From: RGIG3102 sp964525015 | Lineage (GTDB): Bacteria > Bacillota > Clostridia > Oscillospirales > Ruminococcaceae | Direction of reading: 5' to 3' | NCBI GenBank assembly: GCA_964525015.1 | Contig: CAZGFY010000029.1 | Span: 1-23,954 of the forward strand | DNA: 23,954 nucleotides | Part shown: positions 7,524-16,003 of the stretch, piece by piece | Position numbering within the stretch: position 1 is the first letter of the stretch | Layout: every line of letters begins with the position of its first letter | Program-made: the position numbers and the translations under genes | The notes under the pieces: generated by a model | What the model was told of the DNA's origin: nothing | Databases searched by the model: none | What the model saw: the letters and a program-made list of their open reading frames with translations, nothing else

Positions 7524-7698
7524 TTTTTGTATACAAATAGTAATTTTTAAAAGAAAAATATCGAATAGTAAATTAAAATTGTATAAAGCTTGTAATAATT
7601 CTGATAAAAAATAGGTGTAATTTTTCACAAAACCATAACTTATAGCAGTTATTATATTAGTATAAATAAATTTAACAGACTATGAAAGCGAGGCTTAT
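7524..7698. other. Intergenic region between rarA and the two-component genes
   Basis: These 175 bases are AT-rich. They must hold the promoter of the response regulator (candidate -10 boxes TATTAT at 7650 and TATAAA at 7661), but no convincing -35 pairs with either. No terminator hairpin for rarA is visible. Confidence 0.4.
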
Positions 7699-8376
7699 AT
7701 GAAAGTATTAGTAGTAGACGATGAACCTAGAATAAGAGAATTTATTGGGCAATATTTAAATATAGCAGGATATGATGTTGAGGGGGCAAAAGATGGTGTT
7801 GAGGCATTAACAAAGGTTGCTAAAGGCGATATTGACTTATGTATATTAGATGTTATGATGCCGTTTATGGACGGGATTACCTGCCTTAAAGAAATGAGAA
7901 GTAGAGGATTTAAAACTCCTGTAATTATTCTTTCTGCAAAAGGCGAAGAATATGATAAAATAACAGGATTTGACGCTGGTAGCGATGATTATATTGTAAA
8001 GCCATTTTCACCTAAAGAATTAGTAGCAAGAGTTAAGGCTGTTTTAGCAAGAGCAAACCCAGAATTAATCGAAACTAAAGAAAGATATATTTTCTCAGAT
8101 TTAGTTATCGATGTTCCAAGCCATAGTGTTAAAATTAAAAATGAAATAGTTAATGTAACACCAAAAGAATTTGATTTGCTAGTATGTCTTGTTCAAAATA
8201 AGGGAGTTGCACTTAGCCGTGAAAGAATTCTATCAAAAGTTTGGAACTATGATTATTTTGGTGAAGATAGAACAGTTGATACGCATATAAAAATGCTTAG
8301 AAGCCATTTAAAAGATTACAGAGATTGTATAGTTACAGTATGGGGCGTTGGATATAAATTTGAGCCTAAGGAATAA
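7699..8376 (+). CDS. OmpR/PhoB-family response regulator
   Basis: The 225-residue protein has an N-terminal receiver domain (about 1-118) and a C-terminal winged-helix DNA-binding domain (about 128-223). Receiver residues are all present: acidic D7-D8, phospho-acceptor D51 in LDVMMP, switch S79 and the conserved K101 in VKPF. The effector has the OmpR-type pattern TPKEFDLL, then RTVDTHIKMLRSHLKD and the terminal GVGYKFEP. It regulates transcription after phosphorylation by the histidine kinase encoded immediately downstream. The kinase ribosome binding site AAGGAA overlaps the end of this gene and the kinase ATG lies 6 bases after its stop, which indicates coupled translation. The regulon cannot be read from the sequence. 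Confidence 0.95.
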   Translation: MKVLVVDDEPRIREFIGQYLNIAGYDVEGAKDGVEALTKVAKGDIDLCILDVMMPFMDGITCLKEMRSRGFKTPVIILSAKGEEYDKITGFDAGSDDYIVKPFSPKELVARVKAVLARANPELIETKERYIFSDLVIDVPSHSVKIKNEIVNVTPKEFDLLVCLVQNKGVALSRERILSKVWNYDYFGEDRTVDTHIKMLRSHLKDYRDCIVTVWGVGYKFEPKE

Positions 8377-8382
8377 AATTAA

Positions 8383-9804
8383 ATGAAAAGTTTGAAATCG
8401 AAATTAACGGTTGCGTTTATAACGGTTTGTTTTGCAGTAATAATGATGATATGGGCAGTTTTGTCGCTATCATTTAGTGAAACCTACTATGCTGCCACTC
8501 AATTAGAGCTAAATAACACTCTTGGAAAAACAGTGGACGCTCTAAATGAGGGGGAGCATAGTTTTGATGATGCAACAGTTGATGAAATTGCAAATTATAT
8601 GTCGCAAGGATTTTGTATTGAAGTAGCCGACCCAGATGGAACAGGTATACTACTTTTAGAAGGTATAGGAGATGCTTGCCAATTACACGGAGCAGCAGAG
8701 GATGATCCGTATTCTGATCAAAGAAGGCTAAACACTGAAATTTCAAAAGAAATGCGCGAATTAGTAGAGCAAAATGAAACATATATTCAAGATTTAGTTG
8801 ATGATTATGGAAATAGCCAACTTTTAAGGGGCTCAGTTACAGATGAAGAGTACACAGTTATTGTGTCAACTAATTTAGCGAGAACTGATTCAATTATTAA
8901 TATCGTTTCAAATCAAATAACAATGGCAACTTTTTTTGCTATTATATTAGCTTTTATAATGTCTTCAGCAATAGCTACAAATTTTACAAAGCCGATTGCT
9001 GTTTTATCAAAAGCAACTAAAGAAATTGCAAAAGGGAACTATCAAATAAAGCTTAAAATTCAAGATGGAAAAGAAGATGAGATAGTTCAGCTTGCAAAAG
9101 ATTTTAACACGATGGTGCAAGAAATTGAAAACACTCAGGATATGCAAAAGGATTTAATTGCAAATATTTCTCACGATTTAAGAACTCCGTTAACGATTAT
9201 AAAAGGCTATGCTGAAAGTATAAAGGATATAACTGGGGATAATAAAGAAATGCGAGAAAATCAATTAGCAACTATTATTGATGAAACAGATAGATTATCA
9301 TTAATGGTTGGCTCGGTTTTAGAGTATTCAAAGTTAAATCAAAAAACATATAAATTAAATGTGGTGCAGTATGATATAGTTGAAATGCTAAAAGATATAG
9401 TTGATATCTATTCATATCGAGCACAAACTGAAGGAAAAGAAATCAGATATGAAGGTGCGGATACTGCATTTATATTTGCTGACGCAGGCCTTATTGAAAG
9501 AGTTTTGCATAATTTTATATCAAATGCACTTTTGCACACATCACAGGGGCAAAATATAGTTGCATCTGTAACACTTATGGAAGATGGTAAGATAAAAGTT
9601 GCAGTTAGAGATTATGGCTCTGGCATTGAAAAAGAAGATATTAAATATATTTTTGATAGATATTATCGTTCAAGAAAAGACACCGGTAAACAAGGAACAG
9701 GCCTTGGGCTTACTATTGTAAAATCTATTTTAGAAAATCATGGATTTGAATATGGAGTTAATAGTGAGATAAATAAGGGCAGTGAATTTTATTTTATTGT
9801 GTAA
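8383..9804 (+). CDS. Sensor histidine kinase
   Basis: The 473-residue membrane kinase has two transmembrane helices (about 8-30 and 178-198) flanking an extracellular sensor of about 145 residues, then a HAMP linker (about 199-252), a HisKA dimerisation domain with phospho-accepting H264 in ISHDLRTP, and a HATPase domain with N box (N377, N381), G1 box D410-YGSG and G2 box GTGLGL (438-443). The sensor domain is acidic and holds only two cysteines, C78 and C99, which could form a disulfide outside the cell; I recognise no known ligand fold. It is cotranscribed with the upstream response regulator. The likely stimulus is extracellular, but nothing in the neighbourhood identifies it. Confidence 0.95.
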   Translation: MKSLKSKLTVAFITVCFAVIMMIWAVLSLSFSETYYAATQLELNNTLGKTVDALNEGEHSFDDATVDEIANYMSQGFCIEVADPDGTGILLLEGIGDACQLHGAAEDDPYSDQRRLNTEISKEMRELVEQNETYIQDLVDDYGNSQLLRGSVTDEEYTVIVSTNLARTDSIINIVSNQITMATFFAIILAFIMSSAIATNFTKPIAVLSKATKEIAKGNYQIKLKIQDGKEDEIVQLAKDFNTMVQEIENTQDMQKDLIANISHDLRTPLTIIKGYAESIKDITGDNKEMRENQLATIIDETDRLSLMVGSVLEYSKLNQKTYKLNVVQYDIVEMLKDIVDIYSYRAQTEGKEIRYEGADTAFIFADAGLIERVLHNFISNALLHTSQGQNIVASVTLMEDGKIKVAVRDYGSGIEKEDIKYIFDRYYRSRKDTGKQGTGLGLTIVKSILENHGFEYGVNSEINKGSEFYFIV

Positions 9805-9820
9805 TAAAATCACATAAGCC

Positions 9821-9850
9821 TTGAATTAAACTATACTTTTGTGATATACT
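9821..9850 (+). promoter_or_regulatory. Promoter before the DUF1858/trmK genes
   Basis: TTGAAT (9821-9826), an 18-base spacer and TATACT (9845-9850) with an upstream TG giving an extended -10. Transcription should start near 9857, which leaves little leader for an ATG at 9868 and favours the start at 9895 for the next gene. Confidence 0.6.
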
Positions 9851-9894
9851 ATCAGGGAAGTTAATTTATGAAAATAATAAGGATGGATAGAAAA

Positions 9895-10095
9895 ATGGTT
9901 GTAACAAGACAAACAAATTTAGGTGAAATTTTAGATACAGACAGAACAGCAGCGGTTTACTTTATGGAAATTGGTATGCACTGCCTTGGATGTCCAGCAT
10001 CAAGAATGGAAAATATTGAGCAAGCTTGTATGGTGCACGGCGTTGACCCAGACGCTTTAATTGAAAAATTAAATGCACATTTTCAAAAAGCTTAA
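9895..10095 (+). CDS. DUF1858 domain protein
   Basis: This small protein (66 residues from ATG 9895; 75 if ATG 9868 is used) is one DUF1858 domain. The signature GMHCLGCPAS holds the CxxC pair, followed by a third Cys in the EQACxxHGVDP segment. The domain is common in anaerobes, alone or fused to redox proteins, and a disulfide or metal role has been suggested; the function is not settled. I prefer the 9895 start because family members begin a few residues before the GEIL segment, an AAGGA site lies at 9879-9883, and the predicted transcription start would leave only about ten bases before 9868. The longer start has a GGGAAG site and remains possible. trmK follows after 12 bases. Confidence 0.88.
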   Translation: MVVTRQTNLGEILDTDRTAAVYFMEIGMHCLGCPASRMENIEQACMVHGVDPDALIEKLNAHFQKA

Positions 10096-10107
10096 TAGAT
10101 AGCTAGA

Positions 10108-10794
10108 ATGAAATATAAAAGTATAGGCGGTCGTTTATTAATGGCTGCCTCTTTTGTTGATAATGGGAAAATAGTTTGTGATGTTGGGTGTGATCACGGA
10201 AAACTATCCTTATATTTAATTAAAGAAAATAAGGCAGAAAAAATAATTGCCACTGATATAAATGAAAAGCCACTACAAAAAGCAATAGAATTATTTAATG
10301 TGAATAATTTAAGTGATAGAGCAGATTTTTATTTAACTAATGGACTTCAAGATATTAAAAGTGCTGATAATATAACACATATAGTTATTGCAGGGCTTGG
10401 TGGAAACACTATGGCTGAAATTATAGACGCTGCAAAGTTTATTAAAGAAAATAAAACGAAACTTATTTTACTTCCAGCACAAAACACAAGTAAAATAAGA
10501 GATTACTTATATAAAAATGGATATTCTATAAATAAAGAGAGTACTGTTTGCGAAAATAAAAAGGTTTATAGCTGTATATCAGCCGTTTACACAGGTGAGA
10601 TTAAAAATCCAAGCATATATGATAATTTCATCGGTGAGATTAAATTTAATAACACGCAAAGCGATATAGAATATTTTAAAATGGTTAAATCCCAACTTGA
10701 AAAACAGATTAAAGGGCAAATTATAACTCAAGGAGAGGCTGATGTAGATTTAGTTAAGGCATTAAAACAAATTGAAGAATTAGCCTTAATTTAA
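10108..10794 (+). CDS. trmK: tRNA (adenine(22)-N1)-methyltransferase
   Basis: TrmK methylates N1 of A22 in the D-loop region of certain bacterial tRNAs using S-adenosylmethionine. The 228-residue protein has the SAM-binding motif D25-VGCDHGKL near the N-terminus, the acidic end of strand 2 at ATDIN (48-52), R71 and the NGL segment (78-80), and the catalytic-loop motif IAGLGGNTMAEII (94-106), all typical of the family. A variable C-terminal part (about 155-228) is probably the helical extension. The ribosome binding site is weak, which fits coupling to the DUF1858 gene 12 bases upstream. The GT10 gene begins 30 bases downstream. Confidence 0.92.
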   Translation: MKYKSIGGRLLMAASFVDNGKIVCDVGCDHGKLSLYLIKENKAEKIIATDINEKPLQKAIELFNVNNLSDRADFYLTNGLQDIKSADNITHIVIAGLGGNTMAEIIDAAKFIKENKTKLILLPAQNTSKIRDYLYKNGYSINKESTVCENKKVYSCISAVYTGEIKNPSIYDNFIGEIKFNNTQSDIEYFKMVKSQLEKQIKGQIITQGEADVDLVKALKQIEELALI

Positions 10795-10824
10795 ACTTAT
10801 TAAAAATGAAAAGGATTTAGAGTG

Positions 10825-11850
10825 ATGAAGAAAAATATTAAAATTAAATTTATAGGTTTTTGGCATGGATTTGTGGATAATGATAATCAATTTTATAATT
10901 TTTTAGCTAAACATTATGATGTTGAATTAAGCGATAATCCAGACTATTTATTTTATTCATCATTTTGTCCACAAAATTTTGATTTTTCAAATTATGATTG
11001 TGTAAGAATAATGTATTCAGGGGAAAACAATAGCCCTAATTTTGATTTTTGTGATTATGCAATTGGATTTGATAATATCTCATATGATGATAGATTTTTA
11101 AATTTCCCATTATTTTTATCATATCCAGAATTGAATTCAGCAAAAACCAAACATATAGATGTTCCAGAAGATTTATTTAATAATAAAGAATATTTTGCAA
11201 ATTTTATAGTTGGCAATGCTCAAGGTATGCAATTAAGAACAGATATGTTTTATAAATTAAGCGAATTTAAAGAAGTTAAATCTCCAGGAACATATCTTAA
11301 TAATTGCGATGGATTTAATGTTAGCACACTTAAAGAAAAATCTGATTTTCAAAATAAATGCAGATTTTCAATAACATTTGAAAGCACAAAACAAAAAGGG
11401 TTTACTACAGAAAAAATACTTCATGGATTTTCAAGCAGAACAATCCCTATATATTATGGGAATGAGGATATCTCCAAGATTTTTAATGAGAAAAGTTTTA
11501 TCAATGTACATAATTATGATAATCTTGATGAAGTTATAAAAGAAGTTATAAAAATAGAGGAAAACCCAAAGTTGTGGGAAGAGATGATTAAAACTCCTTG
11601 TTTTAAAGATGAATTTTATGTGGATAACAAATATGAAGAATTTGAAGAATTTATGCTCAATATTTTTAATCAACCACTAAAAGAAGCATATAGACGCTCA
11701 AAAATTTTTCATCCTAAACGATATGATGATGATTTAAAAGAGTATGTTAGATTAAAAAATGATATAGTATTTAATAGATTTTTAAAATATAAAGATAACT
11801 TTTTTGTTGTAACTTTACTTAAAATATTAAATAAATTAAAGATTAAATAA
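10825..11850 (+). CDS. GT10 family glycosyltransferase (alpha-1,3-fucosyltransferase-like)
   Basis: The 341-residue protein matches the GT10 catalytic domain. The hallmark donor-binding block is F185-ESTKQKGFTTEKI, followed by IPIYYG (207-212) and FNEKSFINVHNYDNLDEVI, the same order as in Helicobacter alpha-1,3-fucosyltransferases. GT10 enzymes move fucose from GDP-fucose to N-acetylglucosamine-containing glycans; some bacterial members use other sugars. There is no signal peptide or membrane helix; the basic hydrophobic C-terminus (about 322-341) could bind the membrane, as in the Helicobacter enzymes. I chose ATG 10825 over the GTG at 10822; AAGGA (10811-10815) serves either. It is extremely AT-rich (13 of 60 bases G+C at 11041-11100) and lies between trmK and rqcH, an unusual place for a glycan gene. 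Confidence 0.9.
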   Translation: MKKNIKIKFIGFWHGFVDNDNQFYNFLAKHYDVELSDNPDYLFYSSFCPQNFDFSNYDCVRIMYSGENNSPNFDFCDYAIGFDNISYDDRFLNFPLFLSYPELNSAKTKHIDVPEDLFNNKEYFANFIVGNAQGMQLRTDMFYKLSEFKEVKSPGTYLNNCDGFNVSTLKEKSDFQNKCRFSITFESTKQKGFTTEKILHGFSSRTIPIYYGNEDISKIFNEKSFINVHNYDNLDEVIKEVIKIEENPKLWEEMIKTPCFKDEFYVDNKYEEFEEFMLNIFNQPLKEAYRRSKIFHPKRYDDDLKEYVRLKNDIVFNRFLKYKDNFFVVTLLKILNKLKIK

Positions 11851-11874
11851 ATTTAAAAAGGAGAATTTTCAATT

Positions 11875-13611
11875 ATGGCTTTAGATGCAATTACAATATC
11901 ACTTCTTTCAAAAGAGTTAGATAGCGTTTTAGAAAATTCAAGAATAGATAAAATTCATCAGCCTTCAAAAGATGAAGTTGTTTTTCATATAAGAAAAAGA
12001 GATGGAAATTTAAAACTATTAATTTCTGCAAGAAGTGGCTCGGCTAGAATATGCACAACAAAGGAAACGTTTGAAAATCCTCAAACGCCTCCTTCTTTTT
12101 GTATGCTCCTTCGTAAATACCTAGCGGGTGCAAGATTTATCTCTTCAAACTATGTTAAGGGTGAAAGAATTATAATGCTTTCATTCTTAGTTTCTAATGA
12201 AATTGGAGATATGGTTAATATAGATATGGCTGTTGAATTAATGGGAAGATATGCAAATATTGTTCTTATTAATAAAGATGGAAAGATAATTGATGCAATG
12301 AAAAGAGTTGACGCTGATGCATCTAGTATTCGTCAGCTTTTGCCAGGGCTTATTTATAAATTGCCACCTAATAGAGAAAATCCAAAATTAATAGAAGAAA
12401 CAAAAGATGTTGTTAAAAAAGTTACGGCTTATGAAGGCTTAGTATCGCAAAGTTTTATGAAGAATACCCAAGGGCTTGGTGCTGTTATTGCAAGAGAGAT
12501 AGCGCATCTATCAAATCTTGATGATGTATATGCTGATAGCCTTGATATCAGCCAAAAGATGAAACTTGATTTTGCAGTTGAAAAGGTTGTGAATTATTAT
12601 CATAATCCAGTGTTTACAACTGTTTTTGATGAAAGCGAAAAACCAATAGAATTTAGCTTTATGCCACTTACTCAGTATGGCGATTTAAAACAAGTTCATT
12701 ATAAAAATTTAAGCGAATTACTAGATGAATACTACTCTAAAAAAGATAAACAGGAAAGATTAAGGCAAAAAGGCAAAGATTTATATAGATTAGTTAATAA
12801 TTTACTTGAAAGAAATGTTAGAAAATCAGCACTTCGAAAAGAAGATTTAATTAAAAGCGAAAATAGTCTGCCTTTAAAAATAAAGGGCGAGCTTTTAACT
12901 GCTAATTTGTATAAATTAGAAAAGGGAATGAGTAGCGTTAAGGTTTTAAATTATTATGATAACACCGAAATAACAATCAAACTCGATCCAAGGTTAACAG
13001 GCAATGAAAATGCACAAAAGTATTTTAAAGATTATAAGAAAAAGCAAACAGCTGTTAAAATTTTAAAAGAGTTAATAGTTCAGGATGAAATAGAATATGA
13101 GTATTTAAAAAGTATTGAATATATTATTAGTCAGGCTGATAATGAGCAGGAATTAATGAGTGTAAGAAACGAATTATATACAGCAAGATACATTAAGTAC
13201 TTTAAAACAAAAACTAAAAAGCAAAAATCACAAGATTTTATAAAATATATATCTTCAGATGGCTTTTTAATTTTAATTGGCAGAAATAACTTGCAAAATG
13301 ATAAACTCACTATGAAAACAGCTAGGGGCAAGGATTTATGGTTTCACACTAAAAATGCACCAGGAAGTCACGTTGTTGTTATGAGCCAAGGGCAGGATAT
13401 TCCACTCAAAACGCAAAATGAAGCAGCGATGCTAGCTGTTTTTTATTCAAGCCAAAAAGAATCGTCTAAGGTGGCAGTTGATTATACATTTGTTAAAAAT
13501 ATTAAAAAAACAAATGATTTAAAACCAGGTATGGTTATCTATGATACAAACGAAACAGCATATGTAACCCCTGATTTAGAAATTATAAATAATTTAGAAA
13601 AGGGGAAGTAG
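11875..13611 (+). CDS. rqcH: RqcH, ribosome quality-control NFACT protein (fibronectin-binding family)
   Basis: RqcH (formerly annotated as fibronectin-binding protein A) binds obstructed 50S subunits and recruits tRNA-Ala to add C-terminal alanine tails that mark stalled peptides for degradation. The 578 residues have the NFACT-N start (MALDAITISLLSKEL, then IDKIHQPSKDEVVFHIR), a helix-hairpin-helix and charged coiled-coil middle (about 280-440), and a C-terminal NFACT-R domain (about 445-540) with the conserved GRNNLQNDKLTMKTA and KDLWFHTKNAPGSHVVV segments. The ribosome binding site is AAAAAGGAG. It follows the GT10 gene by 24 bases and precedes the GT-C-like gene by 3 bases, whose ribosome binding site overlaps the rqcH stop. 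Confidence 0.95.
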   Translation: MALDAITISLLSKELDSVLENSRIDKIHQPSKDEVVFHIRKRDGNLKLLISARSGSARICTTKETFENPQTPPSFCMLLRKYLAGARFISSNYVKGERIIMLSFLVSNEIGDMVNIDMAVELMGRYANIVLINKDGKIIDAMKRVDADASSIRQLLPGLIYKLPPNRENPKLIEETKDVVKKVTAYEGLVSQSFMKNTQGLGAVIAREIAHLSNLDDVYADSLDISQKMKLDFAVEKVVNYYHNPVFTTVFDESEKPIEFSFMPLTQYGDLKQVHYKNLSELLDEYYSKKDKQERLRQKGKDLYRLVNNLLERNVRKSALRKEDLIKSENSLPLKIKGELLTANLYKLEKGMSSVKVLNYYDNTEITIKLDPRLTGNENAQKYFKDYKKKQTAVKILKELIVQDEIEYEYLKSIEYIISQADNEQELMSVRNELYTARYIKYFKTKTKKQKSQDFIKYISSDGFLILIGRNNLQNDKLTMKTARGKDLWFHTKNAPGSHVVVMSQGQDIPLKTQNEAAMLAVFYSSQKESSKVAVDYTFVKNIKKTNDLKPGMVIYDTNETAYVTPDLEIINNLEKGK

Positions 13612-13614
13612 GAT

Positions 13615-15108
13615 ATGATTAAGAATAAGCTGATAAATATTTTTTATATTTTGTTTATATTTTTGTTTGGGCTTACAGTTTTTAATACATTATTTAACAA
13701 TTTTTATTTTGATTATAAATGGTTTGTTAGTATTCCCTTAGCAATTGTTTGGCTGATACTGATTTATTTCGCTTTTAAATTTATTTCAAAAAAGGAAGAA
13801 TGGCTTAATAAGAACACTGTAAAGGCATTGGGTGTATTTTTTCTAATTTTAACGCTAACTCAAATAGTAGTTTATTATTTTACGGCAGGGTATCCATCAC
13901 ACGATTTAGAAAGAGTTTTCACTGGGGCTTATAACTACACTATTACAGGTGAAATTCAAGACCCATACCTTGACTACTTTTATAAATACCCTAATAATAT
14001 GCCTCTTACAATTATTTTGCAGTTTATATTCAGGGTGTTTTATAAATTTGGATTTACTAATTTCTTTGTGATTGCAGCTGTTTTTAATGGGATGACAATA
14101 CAAATCGCCTATTTGTTTTTATTTTTAGTAGTTAGAGAAATATCAAATATTAAGTTTGCGTTTTTTTCTTTGGCTGTATTGTTTTTATGCCTGCCATTAC
14201 AAACTTATATTTCATTTTTTTACACCGATACAACAACAATGCTCTTTCCACTTGCAATTATCTACTTTGCAACTAAGATATTTAAAAATGAAGAAAAAAA
14301 GAGTTTAATTTTTAATATTATTATGCTAGGCATATTCGCTGGAATAGGAATGAAAATTAAATATTCTGTTATAATAGCTTTTATAGCAGTTGTAATTGTG
14401 TTTTTACTAGATAAGAAACTAGCAAAAACAATTTTAATGTCTATCTCGATTTTTCTTAGCTATATGCTAGTTTCCTTTGTTATAGATGGATTTATGTATG
14501 AAAATATCCTAGATAAAGATATAGCCAAAGATATGAAAACTCCTTTTATTGCTTGGATTGCTATGGGAATGGAAGGCGAAGGAGTGCATAACTCAAATGA
14601 TAATCACTTTATATGGGAGCAAGAAACGGCGCAAGATAAGGTTGATGGGGCATTGCTTTTAATTGAATTAAGGCTGGAAGATAAAGGCTTTTTTGGATAT
14701 ATGTCCTTTTTAAATAAAAAAATGGTTAGGGGCTTTGGCAGTGGTAATTTAGATTATATACATACAGTTGCCGACTCTCCAATGAAACAAAATTTTGCAA
14801 TTGAAATACTAAATGAAAATGGATTATATAATGATATATATGATAATATAATCCAAGGATATCATATACTCGTAATGCTAGGAATGATACTGGGTGTTAT
14901 TATATCAATGATTACTAGCGATAGAAGGTTTTTAATCTTTCAAATATCATCACTAGGATTATTCTTGTTTTTACTAGTATGGGAAACAGGAACGAGATAT
15001 CTATTAAATTATTATCCAATATTTATTGTTTCAGGAATAATAGCAGTTTTTTATTTCTGTTTTGAAAATAATAGAAATGATGAATATAAAATTTATAGAA
15101 GAAGATAA
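13615..15108 (+). CDS. Polytopic membrane glycosyltransferase, GT-C type (putative)
   Basis: The 497-residue protein has about ten to twelve strongly hydrophobic segments from residue 8 to 485 and no signal peptide other than the first helix. After the third helix comes a long extracytoplasmic loop with GYPSHDLERVFTGAYNY, whose acidic residues are in the place where GT-C glycosyltransferases (the mannosyltransferase/GT39-like superfamily) keep their catalytic Asp. A large soluble loop (about 295-405) and the R-YLLNYYPIF segment near the C-terminus also suit that superfamily. Such enzymes move sugars from lipid-phosphate donors to glycans or proteins outside the membrane. Substrate is unknown. 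The ATG is 3 bases after rqcH and the SUKH gene starts 26 bases downstream, so it is cotranscribed. Confidence 0.75.
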   Translation: MIKNKLINIFYILFIFLFGLTVFNTLFNNFYFDYKWFVSIPLAIVWLILIYFAFKFISKKEEWLNKNTVKALGVFFLILTLTQIVVYYFTAGYPSHDLERVFTGAYNYTITGEIQDPYLDYFYKYPNNMPLTIILQFIFRVFYKFGFTNFFVIAAVFNGMTIQIAYLFLFLVVREISNIKFAFFSLAVLFLCLPLQTYISFFYTDTTTMLFPLAIIYFATKIFKNEEKKSLIFNIIMLGIFAGIGMKIKYSVIIAFIAVVIVFLLDKKLAKTILMSISIFLSYMLVSFVIDGFMYENILDKDIAKDMKTPFIAWIAMGMEGEGVHNSNDNHFIWEQETAQDKVDGALLLIELRLEDKGFFGYMSFLNKKMVRGFGSGNLDYIHTVADSPMKQNFAIEILNENGLYNDIYDNIIQGYHILVMLGMILGVIISMITSDRRFLIFQISSLGLFLFLLVWETGTRYLLNYYPIFIVSGIIAVFYFCFENNRNDEYKIYRRR

Positions 15109-15133
15109 TTTATATAATAGGAATGGTGAACTT

Positions 15134-15535
15134 ATGTCTATATTAGAAAAAATATCAGTCAAATACGGAAGCAATTTGCAATTTTATCCTCCAGTATCAA
15201 TACAGCAACTGGAGAACACAGAGAAAGAATTGGACATATCTTTTCCAACATTGTTAAAAGAGTTGCTTTTATTTAGTAATGGAGTTGGAGAGATTGCTAC
15301 TATTCAAAATGAAAATATTATGATTGGTTGGATTATATATAATATTGAAACTATTATTAGTTCAATGACTATTATAAGAGAAAATTATGATTTTGAAGGC
15401 ATTATTTTTGGTGATGATGGTACAGGTGATCCGTTTTTCATAAATTCAAATAATGAAGTTTGTCATTTCAATTTAATTGTCAGTGAAGTTGAAAAAGTAT
15501 CTGATACTATTTTGGAGTTTTTCTCTGATAAATAG
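15134..15535 (+). CDS. SMI1/KNR4 (SUKH) family protein
   Basis: The 133-residue protein has the SUKH pattern: an N-terminal helix with the LENTEKELDISFPTLLKELLLFSNGVGE segment (hydrophobic-Pro then Phe/Leu-rich helix and Asn-Gly turn), a central beta region, and GDDGTGDPFFI followed by an acidic C-terminus. SUKH proteins are common as immunity proteins for contact-dependent or polymorphic toxins but also occur alone. No toxin gene is adjacent. The frame is open back to an ATG at 15062, inside the preceding gene, but I chose ATG 15134, which has AGGAA 10 bases upstream and starts where the family starts. It is the last gene of the transcript, which ends at the hairpin at 15749. Confidence 0.82.
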   Translation: MSILEKISVKYGSNLQFYPPVSIQQLENTEKELDISFPTLLKELLLFSNGVGEIATIQNENIMIGWIIYNIETIISSMTIIRENYDFEGIIFGDDGTGDPFFINSNNEVCHFNLIVSEVEKVSDTILEFFSDK

Positions 15536-15614
15536 TATCCATCTATTATGAGCATACCACGTATAAAGTAAATATAAAATAATTTTAAGTGACACTCTAT
15601 TATATAGTACTTGG

Positions 15615-15667
15615 CGTGTTTTTAACTTTTGTGGTTTTGATTTTATCAGGAAAAGTTAAAATACACG
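15615..15667. repeat. Long imperfect inverted repeat
   Basis: Arms 15615-15630 and 15651-15667 pair over 16 positions with a single bulged T at 15662, closing a 20-base loop. No T-run follows on the plus strand. It lies 80 bases after the SUKH stop; it may be an mRNA 3' structure or a remnant of an inserted element. Confidence 0.65.
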
Positions 15668-15748
15668 TAGCGACATTAGTGAGTTAATACTTATTTCGAA
15701 AAGAATTTTGGTATTTAATTTGTATTTGATATATCATAAAAGTTATTT

Positions 15749-15779
15749 AGGGGCAGAAAGATTATTTTTTTCTGCCTCT
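15749..15779 (+). terminator. Probable Rho-independent terminator after the SUKH gene
   Basis: An 11-bp stem (15749-15759 with 15769-15779, one G-T pair) is built around GGGGCAG/CTGCCTC, followed by TTGTTTAT, a weak T-run. It probably ends the long trmK-rqcH-SUKH transcript. Confidence 0.65.
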
Positions 15780-15997
15780 TTGTTTATCACTTTAGAAAAA
15801 AATGCTTATATGTTTAATCTCAAAATTTATGGAAAACAAAAATTATAAGTGCTTTAAATTGTTAAATTTACGAACTAGTTATTTGTTTGTTCTCACTAAA
15901 TCACACTTTGATTTTAACAGTGTTTGGGTTAAAACTCTATTTATTTAAATATTTTAAAAAATGTATTGCCTTTATTAAATTGATATGCCATACTGTT

Positions 15998-16003
15998 TAT
16001 AAT
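15998..16003 (+). promoter_or_regulatory. -10 box for pckA
   Basis: Perfect TATAAT 35 bases upstream of the pckA ATG. The 17-base -35 position reads TTAAAT (15975-15980). The inverted repeat TTTTAAC/GTTAAAA (15912-15934) upstream is a candidate regulator site. Confidence 0.5.

Noticed and set aside
7524..7698. Terminator for rarA or riboswitch before the response regulator
   Set aside because: No stem longer than a few base pairs with a T-run was found, and no conserved aptamer pattern was recognised.
15912..15934. Rex- or CcpA-type operator upstream of pckA
   Set aside because: The inverted repeat TTTTAAC/GTTAAAA does not match the Rex spacing and lacks the cre consensus; only an unspecified inverted repeat can be supported.
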